From contig CP064988.1 of assembly GCA_016699855.1 (NCBI GenBank), positions 2,260,501 through 2,324,500 on the forward strand: a stretch of 64,000 nt of DNA, in the 5' to 3' direction. Positions 1 to 8,570 of this stretch are shown here, piece after piece. The position numbers were made by a program, and so were the translations under genes. This DNA comes from Rhodospirillales bacterium (GTDB lineage: Bacteria; Pseudomonadota; Alphaproteobacteria; Reyranellales; Reyranellaceae). Position 1 is the stretch's first letter, and the number at the start of each line of letters is the position of its first letter. The notes under the pieces were generated by a model that did not search any database, had not been told where the DNA came from, and worked only from the letters and a program-made list of their open reading frames with translations.

Positions 1-143
1 AACAGCGGCGTGCCCAGTTCGCCCTCCAGCGACCGCACACGGGCGGTCACGTTCGACTGAACCGTGTTCAGCTCGACGGCGGCGCGGCTCATGGCCCCGG
101 CGCGGGCGACGGTCTCGAATATGCGCAGGTCGGCGGCGTCCAT
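1..143 (-). CDS. LysR-family transcriptional regulator, N-terminal fragment
   Basis: The first 47 codons of a LysR-type regulator run off the left edge of the window. The start is the ATG at 143. The visible part is the winged helix-turn-helix: it opens MDAADLRIFETVARAG, has the recognition helix around SRAAVELNTVQSNVTAR, and continues into SLEGELGTPLF. This is the usual LysR N-terminus. The effector domain is outside the window. The gene is divergent from the nitronate monooxygenase at 257, the classical arrangement for a LysR protein controlling its neighbour, and a dyad lies between them. Regulation of that neighbour is inference. Confidence 0.85.
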   Translation of the reverse strand, partial: MDAADLRIFETVARAGAMSRAAVELNTVQSNVTARVRSLEGELGTPL

Positions 144-161
144 GGCGCGCTCCAAATATCA

Positions 162-179
162 CTGAAACAGATGCTTCAG
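162..179. promoter_or_regulatory. Candidate LysR operator dyad in divergent intergenic region
   Basis: CTGAA and TTCAG form an inverted repeat around an 8-base centre. It lies in the 113-bp gap between the divergent lysR start (143) and the nitronate monooxygenase start (257). The region is clearly more AT-rich than the coding sequence around it. Position and symmetry suit a LysR binding site, but I see no experimentally known box. Confidence 0.35.
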
Positions 180-256
180 ATCACATAATATCGGTTATCA
201 AGGGGGCCAGCACCGGCGTAGGCTCGCCGCCTTCGACCCTCACGGGAGGCACGGCC

Positions 257-1336
257 ATGTGGCCCGACCGCCGCTTTCTCGACCTCGTCGGCATCGAGCA
301 CCCGATCGTCCAGGCGCCGATGGCCGGCTTCGGGCCGCCGGCGCTGGCCGCGGCCGTGTCGGAAGTGGGCGGGCTGGGCTCGCTGGCCTGCGCCACGCTG
401 ACGCTCGACCAGACGCGGGCCGGCGTCGGCGTGATCCGCCAGCGCACCGACCGGCCGATCAACGTCAATTTCTTCGTCCATACGCCGCCGGTGCCCGATC
501 CCGCGCGCGAGGCGGCGTGGCGCGAATCGCTCGGCGCGTACTACGCCGAGTTCGGCATCGACCCCGCGACCATCCCAGAGGGACCCGGCCGCGCGCCGTT
601 CGATGCCGCCGCGTGCGACCTTATGGTCGAGCTGCGGCCGCGCGTCGTGAGCTTCCATTTCGGGCTGCCGGAGCAGCGTCTGTTCGAGCGCGTCAAGGCG
701 GCGGGCTGCGTGACCATGAGCTCGGCGACGACGGTCGAGGAGGCGCGCTGGCTCGAGGCCCGCGGCGTCGACGCCATCATCGCGCAGGGCGCCGAGGCCG
801 GCGGCCACCGCGGCATGTTCCTCACCACCGACACGGCCGCCCAGCCCGGCACGATGGCGCTGGTGCCGCAGATCGTCGACGCGGTGAACGTCCCCGTGGT
901 CGCGGCCGGCGGCATCGCCGATGCGCGCGGCGTGGTCGCGGCGCTGGCGCTGGGCGCCAGCGCGGCCCAGATCGGCACCGCCTATCTATTCTGCGACGAG
1001 GCCGGCACGTCGGCGGTGCATCGCGCCGCGCTCAAGTCCGGCGCCGCCGACGCGACGTCGCTGACCAACATCTTCACCGGCCGGCCGGCGCGCGGTCTGC
1101 TGAACCGCGTGATGCGCGAGCAGGGCCCGATCAGCCCGCACGCGCCGGCGTTCCCGCTCGCGACGTCGGCGATCCAGCCGCTGCGCGCCGCCGCCGAGGC
1201 CAAGGGATCCGGTGATTTCTCGCCGCTGTGGTCGGGGCAAGCCGCCGCGCTGGGTCGCGACGGGCCGGCCGCCGATCTCACGCGCGCGCTGGCCGACGGC
1301 GCCCGCGCCGGCATGCGCGCGTTGGCGGGACGCTGA
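257..1336 (+). CDS. Nitronate monooxygenase (2-nitropropane dioxygenase family)
   Basis: A 359-residue FMN-dependent TIM-barrel enzyme of the nitronate monooxygenase family, which oxidises alkyl nitronates such as propionate-3-nitronate to carbonyl compounds and nitrite. Near the N-terminus PIVQAPMAGF is the typical FMN-contacting start. The middle has AQGAEAGGHRG, where the histidine matches the family's catalytic base, followed by VPVVAAGGIADARGV and ALGASAAQIGTAYL, the phosphate-binding strands of the barrel. The length is normal for the class I enzymes. It is divergent from a LysR gene and convergent with a thiolase, so it is probably monocistronic. The substrate is uncertain: related barrels include enoyl reductases. 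Confidence 0.85.
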   Translation: MWPDRRFLDLVGIEHPIVQAPMAGFGPPALAAAVSEVGGLGSLACATLTLDQTRAGVGVIRQRTDRPINVNFFVHTPPVPDPAREAAWRESLGAYYAEFGIDPATIPEGPGRAPFDAAACDLMVELRPRVVSFHFGLPEQRLFERVKAAGCVTMSSATTVEEARWLEARGVDAIIAQGAEAGGHRGMFLTTDTAAQPGTMALVPQIVDAVNVPVVAAGGIADARGVVAALALGASAAQIGTAYLFCDEAGTSAVHRAALKSGAADATSLTNIFTGRPARGLLNRVMREQGPISPHAPAFPLATSAIQPLRAAAEAKGSGDFSPLWSGQAAALGRDGPAADLTRALADGARAGMRALAGR

Positions 1337-1343
1337 CACGGAA

Positions 1344-1369
1344 ACGCCCGCCCCTCGCGGGGCGGGCGT
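1344..1369. terminator. Bidirectional hairpin terminator
   Basis: A perfect 11-bp G+C-rich stem (ACGCCCGCCCC / GGGGCGGGCGT) with a TCGC loop lies between the convergent stops at 1336 and 1400. The minus-strand side is followed by TTT. There is no long T run on the plus side, so efficiency there is uncertain. Confidence 0.6.
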
Positions 1370-1399
1370 CGTCGGTTCCGGGGATGGAGCGGCGGCGCG

Positions 1400-2575
1400 T
1401 CAGGCGCGCTCGACGCACATCGCGATGCCCATGCCGCCGCCGATGCAGAGCGTGGCGAGGCCCTTCTTGGCGTCGCGCTTCTTCATCTCGTGCAGCAGGG
1501 TGGTCAGCACCCGCGCGCCCGAGGCGCCGATCGGGTGGCCGAGCGCGATGGCGCCGCCGTTGACGTTGAGTTTGGCCGGATCAAGGCCCAGCTCCTTGCC
1601 GACCGCCAGCGCCTGCGCCGCGAACGCCTCGTTGGCCTCGACGAGGTCGAGATCCTTGACCGTCCAGCCGGCCTTCTTCAGCGCCGCCTGCGAGGCGGTC
1701 ACCGGGCCGATGCCCATGATCGACGGGTCGACACCGGTGGTCGCCCACGACACGATCTTCGCCAGCGGCGTGACGCCGCGCTTCTTGGCCTCCTCGGCGC
1801 TCATCAGCACGATGGCGGCGGCGCCGTCGTTTATGCCCGAGGCGTTGCCGGCCGTCACGCTGCCGTCCTTCGAGAAGGCGGGACGCAGCTTCGAAAGGGA
1901 CTCGGCCGTCGTGCCGTGGCGCGGGAACTCGTCGGTGTCGACCACGACATCGCCCTTGCGGGTCTTGACCGTGACCGGGACGATCTCGTCCTTGAAGCGT
2001 CCGCTCTTCTGCGCGGCCTCGGCCTTGTTCTGCGAACCGGCGGCGAAGGCGTCCTGCTCGGCGCGGGTGATCTGGTACTTCTGCGCCACGTTCTCGGCGG
2101 TGCTGCCCATGTGGTAGCCGTTGAAGGCGTCCCACAGGCCGTCCTTGATCATCGAATCGACGAACTTGAAGTCGCCCATCTTGGTGCCGTCGCGCATGTG
2201 CGCGACGTGCGGCGCCTGGCTCATGCTCTCCTGGCCGCCGACCACCATGATGCTGGCGTCGCCGTTCTTGATCGCCTGCCAGCCGAACGCCACCGCGCGC
2301 AGACCCGAGCCGCAGAGCTGGTTGATGCCGAGCGCGGTCTTGTCGACGGGGATGCCGGCGTTGACCGCCGCCTGGCGGGCGGGGTTCTGTCCCTGACCGG
2401 CCGACAGGATCTGGCCCATGATGACCTCGTCGACCTCCTCCGGCTTGACGCCGGCGCGGTCGAGCGCGCCCACGATGGCGACGCGGCCCAGTTCGTGCGC
2501 AGGGACCGCGCCGAAGGCGCCGTTGAACGAGCCGATCGGCGTGCGCGCCGCCGCGGCGATGACGATGTCGGTCAT
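1400..2575 (-). CDS. Acetyl-CoA C-acetyltransferase (biosynthetic-type thiolase)
   Basis: A 391-residue thiolase that condenses or cleaves acetoacetyl-CoA / acetyl-CoA. All three active-site elements are visible: the nucleophile C88 in NQLCGSGL, H347 in GHPIGASGAR and C377 in CIGGGMG. Length and the start MTDIVIAAAARTPIGSF match the AtoB/PhaA group closely. It could act in ketone-body or polyhydroxybutyrate metabolism; no phaB or phaC lies beside it in this window, so the pathway is open. It lies downstream of infC on the same strand but 238 bp away, which suggests its own promoter. Confidence 0.93.
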   Translation of the reverse strand: MTDIVIAAAARTPIGSFNGAFGAVPAHELGRVAIVGALDRAGVKPEEVDEVIMGQILSAGQGQNPARQAAVNAGIPVDKTALGINQLCGSGLRAVAFGWQAIKNGDASIMVVGGQESMSQAPHVAHMRDGTKMGDFKFVDSMIKDGLWDAFNGYHMGSTAENVAQKYQITRAEQDAFAAGSQNKAEAAQKSGRFKDEIVPVTVKTRKGDVVVDTDEFPRHGTTAESLSKLRPAFSKDGSVTAGNASGINDGAAAIVLMSAEEAKKRGVTPLAKIVSWATTGVDPSIMGIGPVTASQAALKKAGWTVKDLDLVEANEAFAAQALAVGKELGLDPAKLNVNGGAIALGHPIGASGARVLTTLLHEMKKRDAKKGLATLCIGGGMGIAMCVERA

Positions 2576-2813
2576 GATTCCCTCCTCCGGTGTCCACTTC
2601 CCGCGATGGCGCGGGGCGGCGCGGTCCCGCCGCGCGATGCGCGGCCGGCCGCTTCTGGAACGCGATGTAAACTAGGCCCGGCCGACACGACGCCACAACC
2701 TGCCGGGGTCGTCGAACTCGCATAGCTCATGCTGCGGCGCAACATGGCATGCGCGCGCAGGGATGAGCGACCGCCGCCCGCCCGGAGTCCGCCCGGCGGG
2801 ACCGCGGCGTCGG

Positions 2814-3338
2814 CTATTTCGCCGACAGCACCATCACCATCTGCCGGCCTTCCATCTTCGGGAACTGCTCGATCTTGGACAGGTCGGCGGTGTCGTCGCG
2901 CACCCGCTCCAGCACCTTCATGCCGAGCTCCTGATGCGCCATCTCGCGGCCGCGGAAGCGCAGGGTCACCTTGACCTTGTCGCCCTCCTCGAGGAAGCGG
3001 CGCATCGAGCGCATCTTGACGTCGTAGTCGTGGTCGTCGGTGCCCGGCCGGAACTTGACCTCCTTGACCTCGATGACCTTCTGCTTCTTGCGCGCCTCGT
3101 TGGCCTTCTTCTGGGCCTCGTACTTGTACTTGCCGTAGTCGCCGATCTTGCACACGGGCGGTTCGGCGTTGGGCGAGATCTCGATCAGATCGAGGCCGGC
3201 CTCGATGGCCATCTCGATCGCCTCGCGGGTATCGAGCACCCCGACCATGTCGCCCGCCTCGTTGATGAGGCGCACGTTGAACGCCCGGATCTCCCGGTTC
3301 ACGCGCGGACCCTCGCGGGCGGGCGCGGATTGCTGCAT
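2814..3338 (-). CDS. infC: Translation initiation factor IF-3
   Basis: A 174-residue IF-3, which binds the 30S subunit, keeps it free of 50S and checks the start codon and initiator tRNA. GPRVNREIRAFNVRLI opens the N-terminal domain, KIGDYGKYKYEAQKK is the IF-3 signature leading into the lysine-rich linker, and KEVKFRPGTDDHDYDVK and VTLRFRGREMAHQELG belong to the C-terminal domain. The start is an ordinary ATG (3338), not the rare AUU/AUC used for autoregulation in enterobacteria; an N-terminal extension from a rare start cannot be excluded. It lies 101 bp downstream of thrS on the same strand, the conserved thrS-infC order. The rpmI-rplT genes that often follow are absent here. Confidence 0.95.
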   Translation of the reverse strand: MQQSAPAREGPRVNREIRAFNVRLINEAGDMVGVLDTREAIEMAIEAGLDLIEISPNAEPPVCKIGDYGKYKYEAQKKANEARKKQKVIEVKEVKFRPGTDDHDYDVKMRSMRRFLEEGDKVKVTLRFRGREMAHQELGMKVLERVRDDTADLSKIEQFPKMEGRQMVMVLSAK

Positions 3339-3439
3339 CGGCCTGGCTATGTCGCTCTCCTTCGAAACGGCCCCGACTCCCGTCGGCGGCTGAAATGCGG
3401 CCGGATCCGCGGACCCGGCCGGCTCGTCGACGCGGCTTC

Positions 3440-5383
3440 CTAAAGTGGAGGCCGCGCCTCTTCCTTCAATTTATGAACCGCGTCGGACAACGCAAGGGTT
3501 TCCTGCTTGTCCGACCCGAGACGGCGCACCACGACGGCGCGATTCTCGATGTCGCGCTTGCCGACCGCGATCAGCAAAGGGGTCTTGGCCAGCGAATGCT
3601 CGCGGACCTTGTAGTTGATCTTTTCGTTGCGCAGATCGGTCTCGACCCGCAGCCCAGCCGCGCGCAGCGCCGCCGCGACCTCCTCGGCATAGGAATCGGC
3701 GTCGCTGACGATGGTGCACACCACCGCTTGTGTCGGTGCCAGCCAGAGCGGGAAACGCCCGGCGTAATTCTCGATCAGGATGCCGATCATCCGCTCCATC
3801 GAGCCGAAGATCGCGCGATGCAGCATCACGGGGACGTGCCGTGCGCCGTCCTCGCCGATATAGGCGGCGCCCAGCCGCTCCGGCACGACGAAATCGACCT
3901 GCAGCGTGCCGCACTGCCAGTCGCCTCCGATGGCGTCACGCAGCACGAACTCCAGTTTGGGCCCGTAGAACGCGCCCTCGCCGGGGTTGAGGATCAGGTC
4001 GATGCCGGCCGCCTTGGAGGCCTCGCGCAGCGCCGACTCCGCCTGGTCCCAAACCGCGTCGCTGCCGGCGCGCACCGGCGGCCGGTCCGAGAACTTAACG
4101 AAGAAGTCGGGGAAGCCGAGGTCGCGGTAGATGCCGCGCAGCAGGTCGCAGAAGCGGATCGTCTCCGCCTCGATCTGCTGCTCGGTGCAGAAGATGTGGG
4201 CGTCGTCCTGGGTGAAGTTGCGCACGCGAAGGATGCCGTGCAGCGCGCCGGCCGGCTCGAACCGGTGGCACGAGCCGAACTCGGCGAGCCGCAGCGGCAG
4301 GTCGCGGTAGCTCTTGAGGCCCTGGTTGAAGATCTGCACGTGGCACGGGCAGTTCATCGGCTTCAGCGCGAACACGCGTGCCGACGGATCGGCGATGTAG
4401 TCGCGCAAACCGTCCTCGTTCTCCGAGATGTACATGTTCTCGCGGAACTTCTCCCAATGGCCGGAAGCCTCCCACAGCCGCCGGTCCACCAGCTGCGGAG
4501 TCTTGACCTCCACGTAGCCGCCGTCGTCGAGACGTCGGCGCAGGAAGGTCTCCAGCGTGCGCCAGAGTTGCCAGCCCTTGGGGTGCCAGAACACCATGCC
4601 GGCGGCCTCCTCCTGCTGATGGAAGAGTCCCATCTCGCGGCCGATCCTGCGGTGGTCGCGCTTCTCAGCCTCCTCGAGCTGGGTCAGATACGCCTTGAGC
4701 TCCTTGTCCGAGAAGAACGCCGTGCCGTAGATCCGCTGCAGCTGCGCGTTCTTCGCGTCGCCGCGCCAGTAGGCGCCGGACACGCGCATCAGCTTGAACG
4801 CCTTGCCGAGCTTCCCGGTCGAGGGCAGGTGCGGACCGCGGCACATGTCGAGCCAGTCGCCCTGGCGGTAGACCGTGATCTCCTCGTGCTCCGGCAGCGC
4901 GTCGGACCATTCGGCCTTGAAGCTCTCGCCATGGTCGACGAAGTGCCGCTTCAGGCGCGCGCGGTCCCACACCTCGCGCACGATCGGCAGGTCGCGGTCC
5001 ACGATCTCGGCCATGCGGGCCTCGATGCGCGCGAAATCCTCGGGCCTGAACGGCTCGGCGCGGGCGAAGTCGTAGTAAAAGCCGGCCTCGGTGGCGGGGC
5101 CGAAGGTGATCTGCGTGCCGGGGAAAAGCTCCTGCACGGCCTGGGCGAGGATGTGCGCGGCGTCGTGGCGCAGCAGCTCCAGCGCCTCCGGGTCGCGGGC
5201 GGTCACAAGCGCGACCTTGGCGTCGCGCTCGATCGGCCGCGCGAGGTCGCGCAGTTCGCCGTCGACTTTCACCGCCAGGGCGGCCTTGGCCAGACCGGGG
5301 CCGATCGAGGCGGCCAGGTCGGCGCCCGAGACGGCGCGGTCGAAGGACCTGACGCTGCCGTCGGGCAGAACGAGATTGATCAT
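3440..5383 (-). CDS. thrS: Threonyl-tRNA synthetase
   Basis: A 647-residue class II synthetase that charges tRNA-Thr and edits mischarged Ser. A TGS domain occupies about residues 1-60. The editing domain follows, with its metal/editing residues H73 and H77 (HDAAH), C181 and H185 (CRGPH). The catalytic core has the zinc ligand in MNCPCH and motif 3 around HRAIFGSMERMIG, and an anticodon-binding domain fills about the last 100 residues. Full length for the family. The 225 bp upstream (5384-5608) hold no gene and I see no T-box-like fold. Transcribed toward infC, probably with it. Confidence 0.97.
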   Translation of the reverse strand: MINLVLPDGSVRSFDRAVSGADLAASIGPGLAKAALAVKVDGELRDLARPIERDAKVALVTARDPEALELLRHDAAHILAQAVQELFPGTQITFGPATEAGFYYDFARAEPFRPEDFARIEARMAEIVDRDLPIVREVWDRARLKRHFVDHGESFKAEWSDALPEHEEITVYRQGDWLDMCRGPHLPSTGKLGKAFKLMRVSGAYWRGDAKNAQLQRIYGTAFFSDKELKAYLTQLEEAEKRDHRRIGREMGLFHQQEEAAGMVFWHPKGWQLWRTLETFLRRRLDDGGYVEVKTPQLVDRRLWEASGHWEKFRENMYISENEDGLRDYIADPSARVFALKPMNCPCHVQIFNQGLKSYRDLPLRLAEFGSCHRFEPAGALHGILRVRNFTQDDAHIFCTEQQIEAETIRFCDLLRGIYRDLGFPDFFVKFSDRPPVRAGSDAVWDQAESALREASKAAGIDLILNPGEGAFYGPKLEFVLRDAIGGDWQCGTLQVDFVVPERLGAAYIGEDGARHVPVMLHRAIFGSMERMIGILIENYAGRFPLWLAPTQAVVCTIVSDADSYAEEVAAALRAAGLRVETDLRNEKINYKVREHSLAKTPLLIAVGKRDIENRAVVVRRLGSDKQETLALSDAVHKLKEEARPPL

Positions 5384-5608
5384 CGGATTTCGCTCGGAAT
5401 CTTGAAATGGTCGCGCGGCGCCGCCGCGGGGCTCGGGCGCGTGCCGCCAGCGCTCGGCGGACGCAGGCCGGGAGGCCGTTCCGGACAGGAACTGACGCCC
5501 GGCCGCCTCAAGTTCGGTCGGTGGACGTTCGCCGACCCGCCGAAGCGGTCGAAACGGAGGTCCGGTGCGCGATCATGGCGCATGAGGTACGTGCGGGTCG
5601 CCGCGCTG

Positions 5609-6799
5609 TCAAGCCGCCGCGTGCGCCGGCGCGCGATCGAGCACGTCGGCATAGAGCTCCAGGGTGCGGCGGCACATGGCCTCGGTGGTGAAATTCTCGC
5701 GCACGTGGCGCTGGGCGCGGTGCGACAGGACGGCCCGCCGTTCCGGTGACAGGCCGAGCGCGGTGTCGAGCGCGCGGGCCAGCGCCGCAGGGTCGTCGGA
5801 CGCCGCCGCCCAGCCGGTCTCGTCGGGCACCATCCCCTCGACGGCGCCGCCATCGGCGTCGCACACCACGGGACGGCTCATCGCCTGGGCCTCGACGATG
5901 ATCCGGCTGAACCCCTGCCCGCCACCGCCGGCGACCACGACGTCGGCCAGCATGTAGGCGGCCGGCATGTCCGCGCAGTACGGCGCCAGCCCGACGATGC
6001 CACCCAGTCCGGCCGTCTCGATGTCGCGCTTCAGCGTCGATTCGAACGACGACGGCGGATCGCCGGCGCCGACCAGCAGGCAATAGATGTCGGACCGCCC
6101 GAGCGCGCGCACGGCCTCGATCAGCCGCCGCTGGCCGCGATTCTCGGTCAACCGGCCGGGGAACAGCACGACGCGGCGGTCGTCGGGCAGGCGCCACTGC
6201 GAGGCCAGCTTGATGACGCGCTCGGCGCGCACCGTGGCCGGGTTGAAGCGGTCGAGATTGATGCCGGCGCGGATCGTCACCAGGCGTCCGTCGGGCGGCG
6301 CGTGCCGGGCGGCGATGTCGCGGGCGACGAAATCCGACACGGCGATGACGCGGTCCGCCTGCGCCTGCGCCGCCTCCATGCGCCGTCCGGCCCAGCTTTC
6401 GGCCCGGGTCGGCCGGTGCGCGGTGGCCACGAACTTCACGGCCGCGGCGCGCGTCAGATGGCGCGCCGTCCACGCCGCGGCGCGCGAGCGGGCGTGCACG
6501 ATGTCGATGCCGTGCTCCGTCATCGCCTCGCGCAATCTGCGCGCGTTCGACCACGCCGCCACCAGACCGTCGCGGTCCGCCGGCACGCTCAGCAGCGGCA
6601 CCTTGAGGCGGCGCAACTCGCCCAGCATCGCGCCGGCGGCGGGCGCGGCGATCACCGCGCGGCCGCCGGCAGCCACGACCGCGGCCGCGGTGTCGACCGC
6701 GGCGCGCGCGACGCCGCCGCCATCCAGCGCGGGGACGATCTGCAGGACGTTGGGCGCGCGGCTCGCGTCCGTCGCGGGCGGGATGCTACTTTCGCTCAT
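5609..6799 (-). CDS. GT-B glycosyltransferase (family 4-like)
   Basis: A 396-residue two-domain glycosyltransferase. The N-terminal acceptor domain has NVLQIVPALDGGGVARA and DIVHARSRAAAWTA. The donor domain begins near IRAGINLDRFNP and contains VVLFPGRLTENRGQ and the late GGGGQGFSRIIVEAQAMSRPVV segment, where GT4 enzymes carry the E-x7-E nucleotide-sugar site. The family transfers sugars to lipids or growing surface glycans in the cytoplasm. Donor and acceptor cannot be read from sequence. It is divergent from an alpha/beta hydrolase and lies upstream of no other glycan gene, so its pathway is unknown. Confidence 0.85.
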   Translation of the reverse strand: MSESSIPPATDASRAPNVLQIVPALDGGGVARAAVDTAAAVVAAGGRAVIAAPAAGAMLGELRRLKVPLLSVPADRDGLVAAWSNARRLREAMTEHGIDIVHARSRAAAWTARHLTRAAAVKFVATAHRPTRAESWAGRRMEAAQAQADRVIAVSDFVARDIAARHAPPDGRLVTIRAGINLDRFNPATVRAERVIKLASQWRLPDDRRVVLFPGRLTENRGQRRLIEAVRALGRSDIYCLLVGAGDPPSSFESTLKRDIETAGLGGIVGLAPYCADMPAAYMLADVVVAGGGGQGFSRIIVEAQAMSRPVVCDADGGAVEGMVPDETGWAAASDDPAALARALDTALGLSPERRAVLSHRAQRHVRENFTTEAMCRRTLELYADVLDRAPAHAAA

Positions 6800-6844
6800 C
6801 TCGACGCTGCGTGGACGCTCTCGACGCTGGAGGAACTTCCCGAC

Positions 6845-7606
6845 ATGGCGGCAGGAACGGAGGATATCCGGACCTTAACACGGCCCGATGGCGCGACAAT
6901 CGCGTGCCGCGCGCGGCAGGGTCGCGGGCCCACCGTCGTGTTCTTCGGCGGCTTCCGCTCGGACATGACCGGCACCAAGGCGACGGCGCTCGACGCGTGG
7001 GCGGCGGCCGCCGGCCGCGCCTACGTGCGCTTCGACTATTTCGCGCACGGCGCGTCGTCCGGCGATTTCCGCGACGGCACCATCGGCCGCTGGCTCGACG
7101 ATTCGCTGACGGTCGTCGACACGCTGACCGCGGGCCCGCTCGTGCTGGTCGGCTCGAGCATGGGCGGCTGGCTGTCCTTGCTGACGGCCAAGGCGCGGCC
7201 CGACCGGGTCGCCGGCTGGATCGGCATCGCCGCCGCGCCCGACTTCACCGAGGATCTGATGCTGCAACGTCTGACGCCGGAGCAGCGCGCGACCCTGGAG
7301 CGCGACGGGATCCTGCGGCGTCCCAGCCGCTACGTCGACGAACCCGACCTGCTGACTTGGCGCCTGATCGAGGAGGGCCGGAACCATCTGGTTCTGCGCG
7401 CGCCGTTGCGCCTCGCGGGTCCGGCGCATCTATTCCACGGCATGCGCGATCCCGACGTGCCGTGGGAGCATTCGCGGCGGCTTTTCGAGCACATCGAGGC
7501 GCCGGACACCGCATTCACGCTCACGAGGGATGGCGACCACCGCCTGTCGACGCCGGCCGATATCGCCCGCCTGACCGATGCGGTGGCGCGCATGTGCGGC
7601 GCGTGA
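6845..7606 (+). CDS. Alpha/beta hydrolase (ABHD10/serine-esterase-like)
   Basis: A 253-residue cytoplasmic alpha/beta hydrolase. The nucleophile elbow is GSSMGG with Ser105. The oxyanion-side strand is VVFFGGFRSDM. A late GDHRLS supplies the catalytic histidine, and HGMRDPDVPWE probably carries the acid. The pattern (FFGGF-R-S-D-M, then YFAHGASSG) resembles the ABHD10 / palmitoyl-thioesterase-like group, so deacylation of thioesters or esters is the best guess. I chose ATG 6845 because the homologous N-terminus begins there; the open frame extends much further upstream but runs antisense through the divergent glycosyltransferase. Confidence 0.8.
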   Translation: MAAGTEDIRTLTRPDGATIACRARQGRGPTVVFFGGFRSDMTGTKATALDAWAAAAGRAYVRFDYFAHGASSGDFRDGTIGRWLDDSLTVVDTLTAGPLVLVGSSMGGWLSLLTAKARPDRVAGWIGIAAAPDFTEDLMLQRLTPEQRATLERDGILRRPSRYVDEPDLLTWRLIEEGRNHLVLRAPLRLAGPAHLFHGMRDPDVPWEHSRRLFEHIEAPDTAFTLTRDGDHRLSTPADIARLTDAVARMCGA

Positions 7607-7613
7607 GGCGGCC

Positions 7614-8498
7614 TCAGTGTTCCGCCGTCTCGGCGGCGTGGATGGCGAGCAGCCCTTCGCGGTAGGTCGGATAGGCCAGCGCGACGCCCAGTTCGCGGCG
7701 CAGGCGGTCGTTCCGCACGCGGCGGCTCTCGGCATAGAAGGACCGCGCCATCGGCGAGAGCGAGGCCTCGATCTCGGTGTAGGGAACCAGGGGCGGCGGC
7801 TCGATGCCGAGCAGCGCGCACGCGAAGGCCACGACGTCCGCCTGCGGCGCGGGCTCGTCGTCGGCCACGTTGTAGATCCGGCCGTCCCCGCCGCGGTCGA
7901 TCGCCGCCAGCACCGCCGTGCCGATATCGTCGACGTGGATACGCGAGAACATCTGGCCGGGCTTGTCGACGCGGCGCGCCGTGCCGGCACGGACCTGGTC
8001 GAGCGCGCTGCGGCCGGGGCCGTAGATGCCGGGCAGGCGGAAGATGTCCGGTGCGCGGCCGACGCGCCCGCCGAGCGCGGTCCATTGCGCCTCCGCCACG
8101 ACGCGCCGCCGGGCGCGCTCGCTGGACGGCGCGACCGGCGCGTCCTCGTCGACCCAGCCGCCGCCACGGTCGCCATAGACGCCGGTGGTGCCGAGGTAGC
8201 CGAGCCAGCGCGGCGCCGCGCGCGCGACATCGTCGGCGAGGAGCGTCAGACCGGGATCGCCGGAATCGTCAGGCGGGATCGATCCCAGGACGTGCGTGGC
8301 GCCCGACAGCGCCGCGCGCGCGGCGTCGGCGCCGCCCTCGACCAGCGGCACGGCCTCGATGCCCTCCGCGCGCAGGGCCCGCGCCTTGTCCCCGCCGCGC
8401 ACCGTGCCGGCGACCGCGAAGCCGCGCGCCCGCGCGCGCCGCGCCAGCCGGAGCGCGGAGTCGCCGAGGCCGAGGATGAACAGGCGGTCGCTGGTCAC
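7614..8498 (-). CDS. SDR-family NAD(P)-dependent epimerase-like protein
   Basis: A 294-residue atypical short-chain dehydrogenase with a Rossmann start FILGLGDSALRLARRARARG, a GTTGVYGDRGG segment containing the extended-SDR tyrosine region, and IHVDDIGTAVLAA followed by YNVADDEP, all typical of the YeeZ/epimerase-like group. The start is a GTG at 8498, supported by a good AGGGGAG ribosome site just upstream; longer open-frame starts lack one. It is divergent from a secreted TPR protein and convergent with the hydrolase at 6845. The substrate is unknown; NAD(P) binding is likely, and catalysis less certain because the usual YxxxK is not obvious. Confidence 0.75.
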   Translation of the reverse strand: MTSDRLFILGLGDSALRLARRARARGFAVAGTVRGGDKARALRAEGIEAVPLVEGGADAARAALSGATHVLGSIPPDDSGDPGLTLLADDVARAAPRWLGYLGTTGVYGDRGGGWVDEDAPVAPSSERARRRVVAEAQWTALGGRVGRAPDIFRLPGIYGPGRSALDQVRAGTARRVDKPGQMFSRIHVDDIGTAVLAAIDRGGDGRIYNVADDEPAPQADVVAFACALLGIEPPPLVPYTEIEASLSPMARSFYAESRRVRNDRLRRELGVALAYPTYREGLLAIHAAETAEH

Positions 8499-8570
8499 GG
8501 GCTCCCCTGGTCGGGTGGCGGGATGCGAGGCGCTTGCGTCGGGATGCGCGCCGGCCCAAGTGTATACGCC

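Noticed and set aside
2576..2813. Possible small gene between the thiolase and infC
   Set aside because: The frames there have no ribosome site or recognisable protein features. The gap more likely holds the thiolase promoter.
5384..5608. T-box or leader upstream of thrS
   Set aside because: No T-box motif or convincing antiterminator/terminator pair is seen; T-boxes are also rare outside Firmicutes.
3395..5749. 784-residue open frame antisense to thrS
   Set aside because: It runs opposite to a clear thrS gene, and its sequence is the Arg/Ala/Leu-rich shadow typical of GC-rich DNA. Many similar long shadows exist, such as 22679-24859 and 29812-33297.
6302..6844. N-terminal extension of the alpha/beta hydrolase
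   Set aside because: The frame is open but antisense to the glycosyltransferase, and the family's N-terminus begins at 6845.
7578..8570. Long N-terminal extension of the TPR protein
   Set aside because: It runs antisense through the SDR gene and would bury the signal peptide that begins at 8571.
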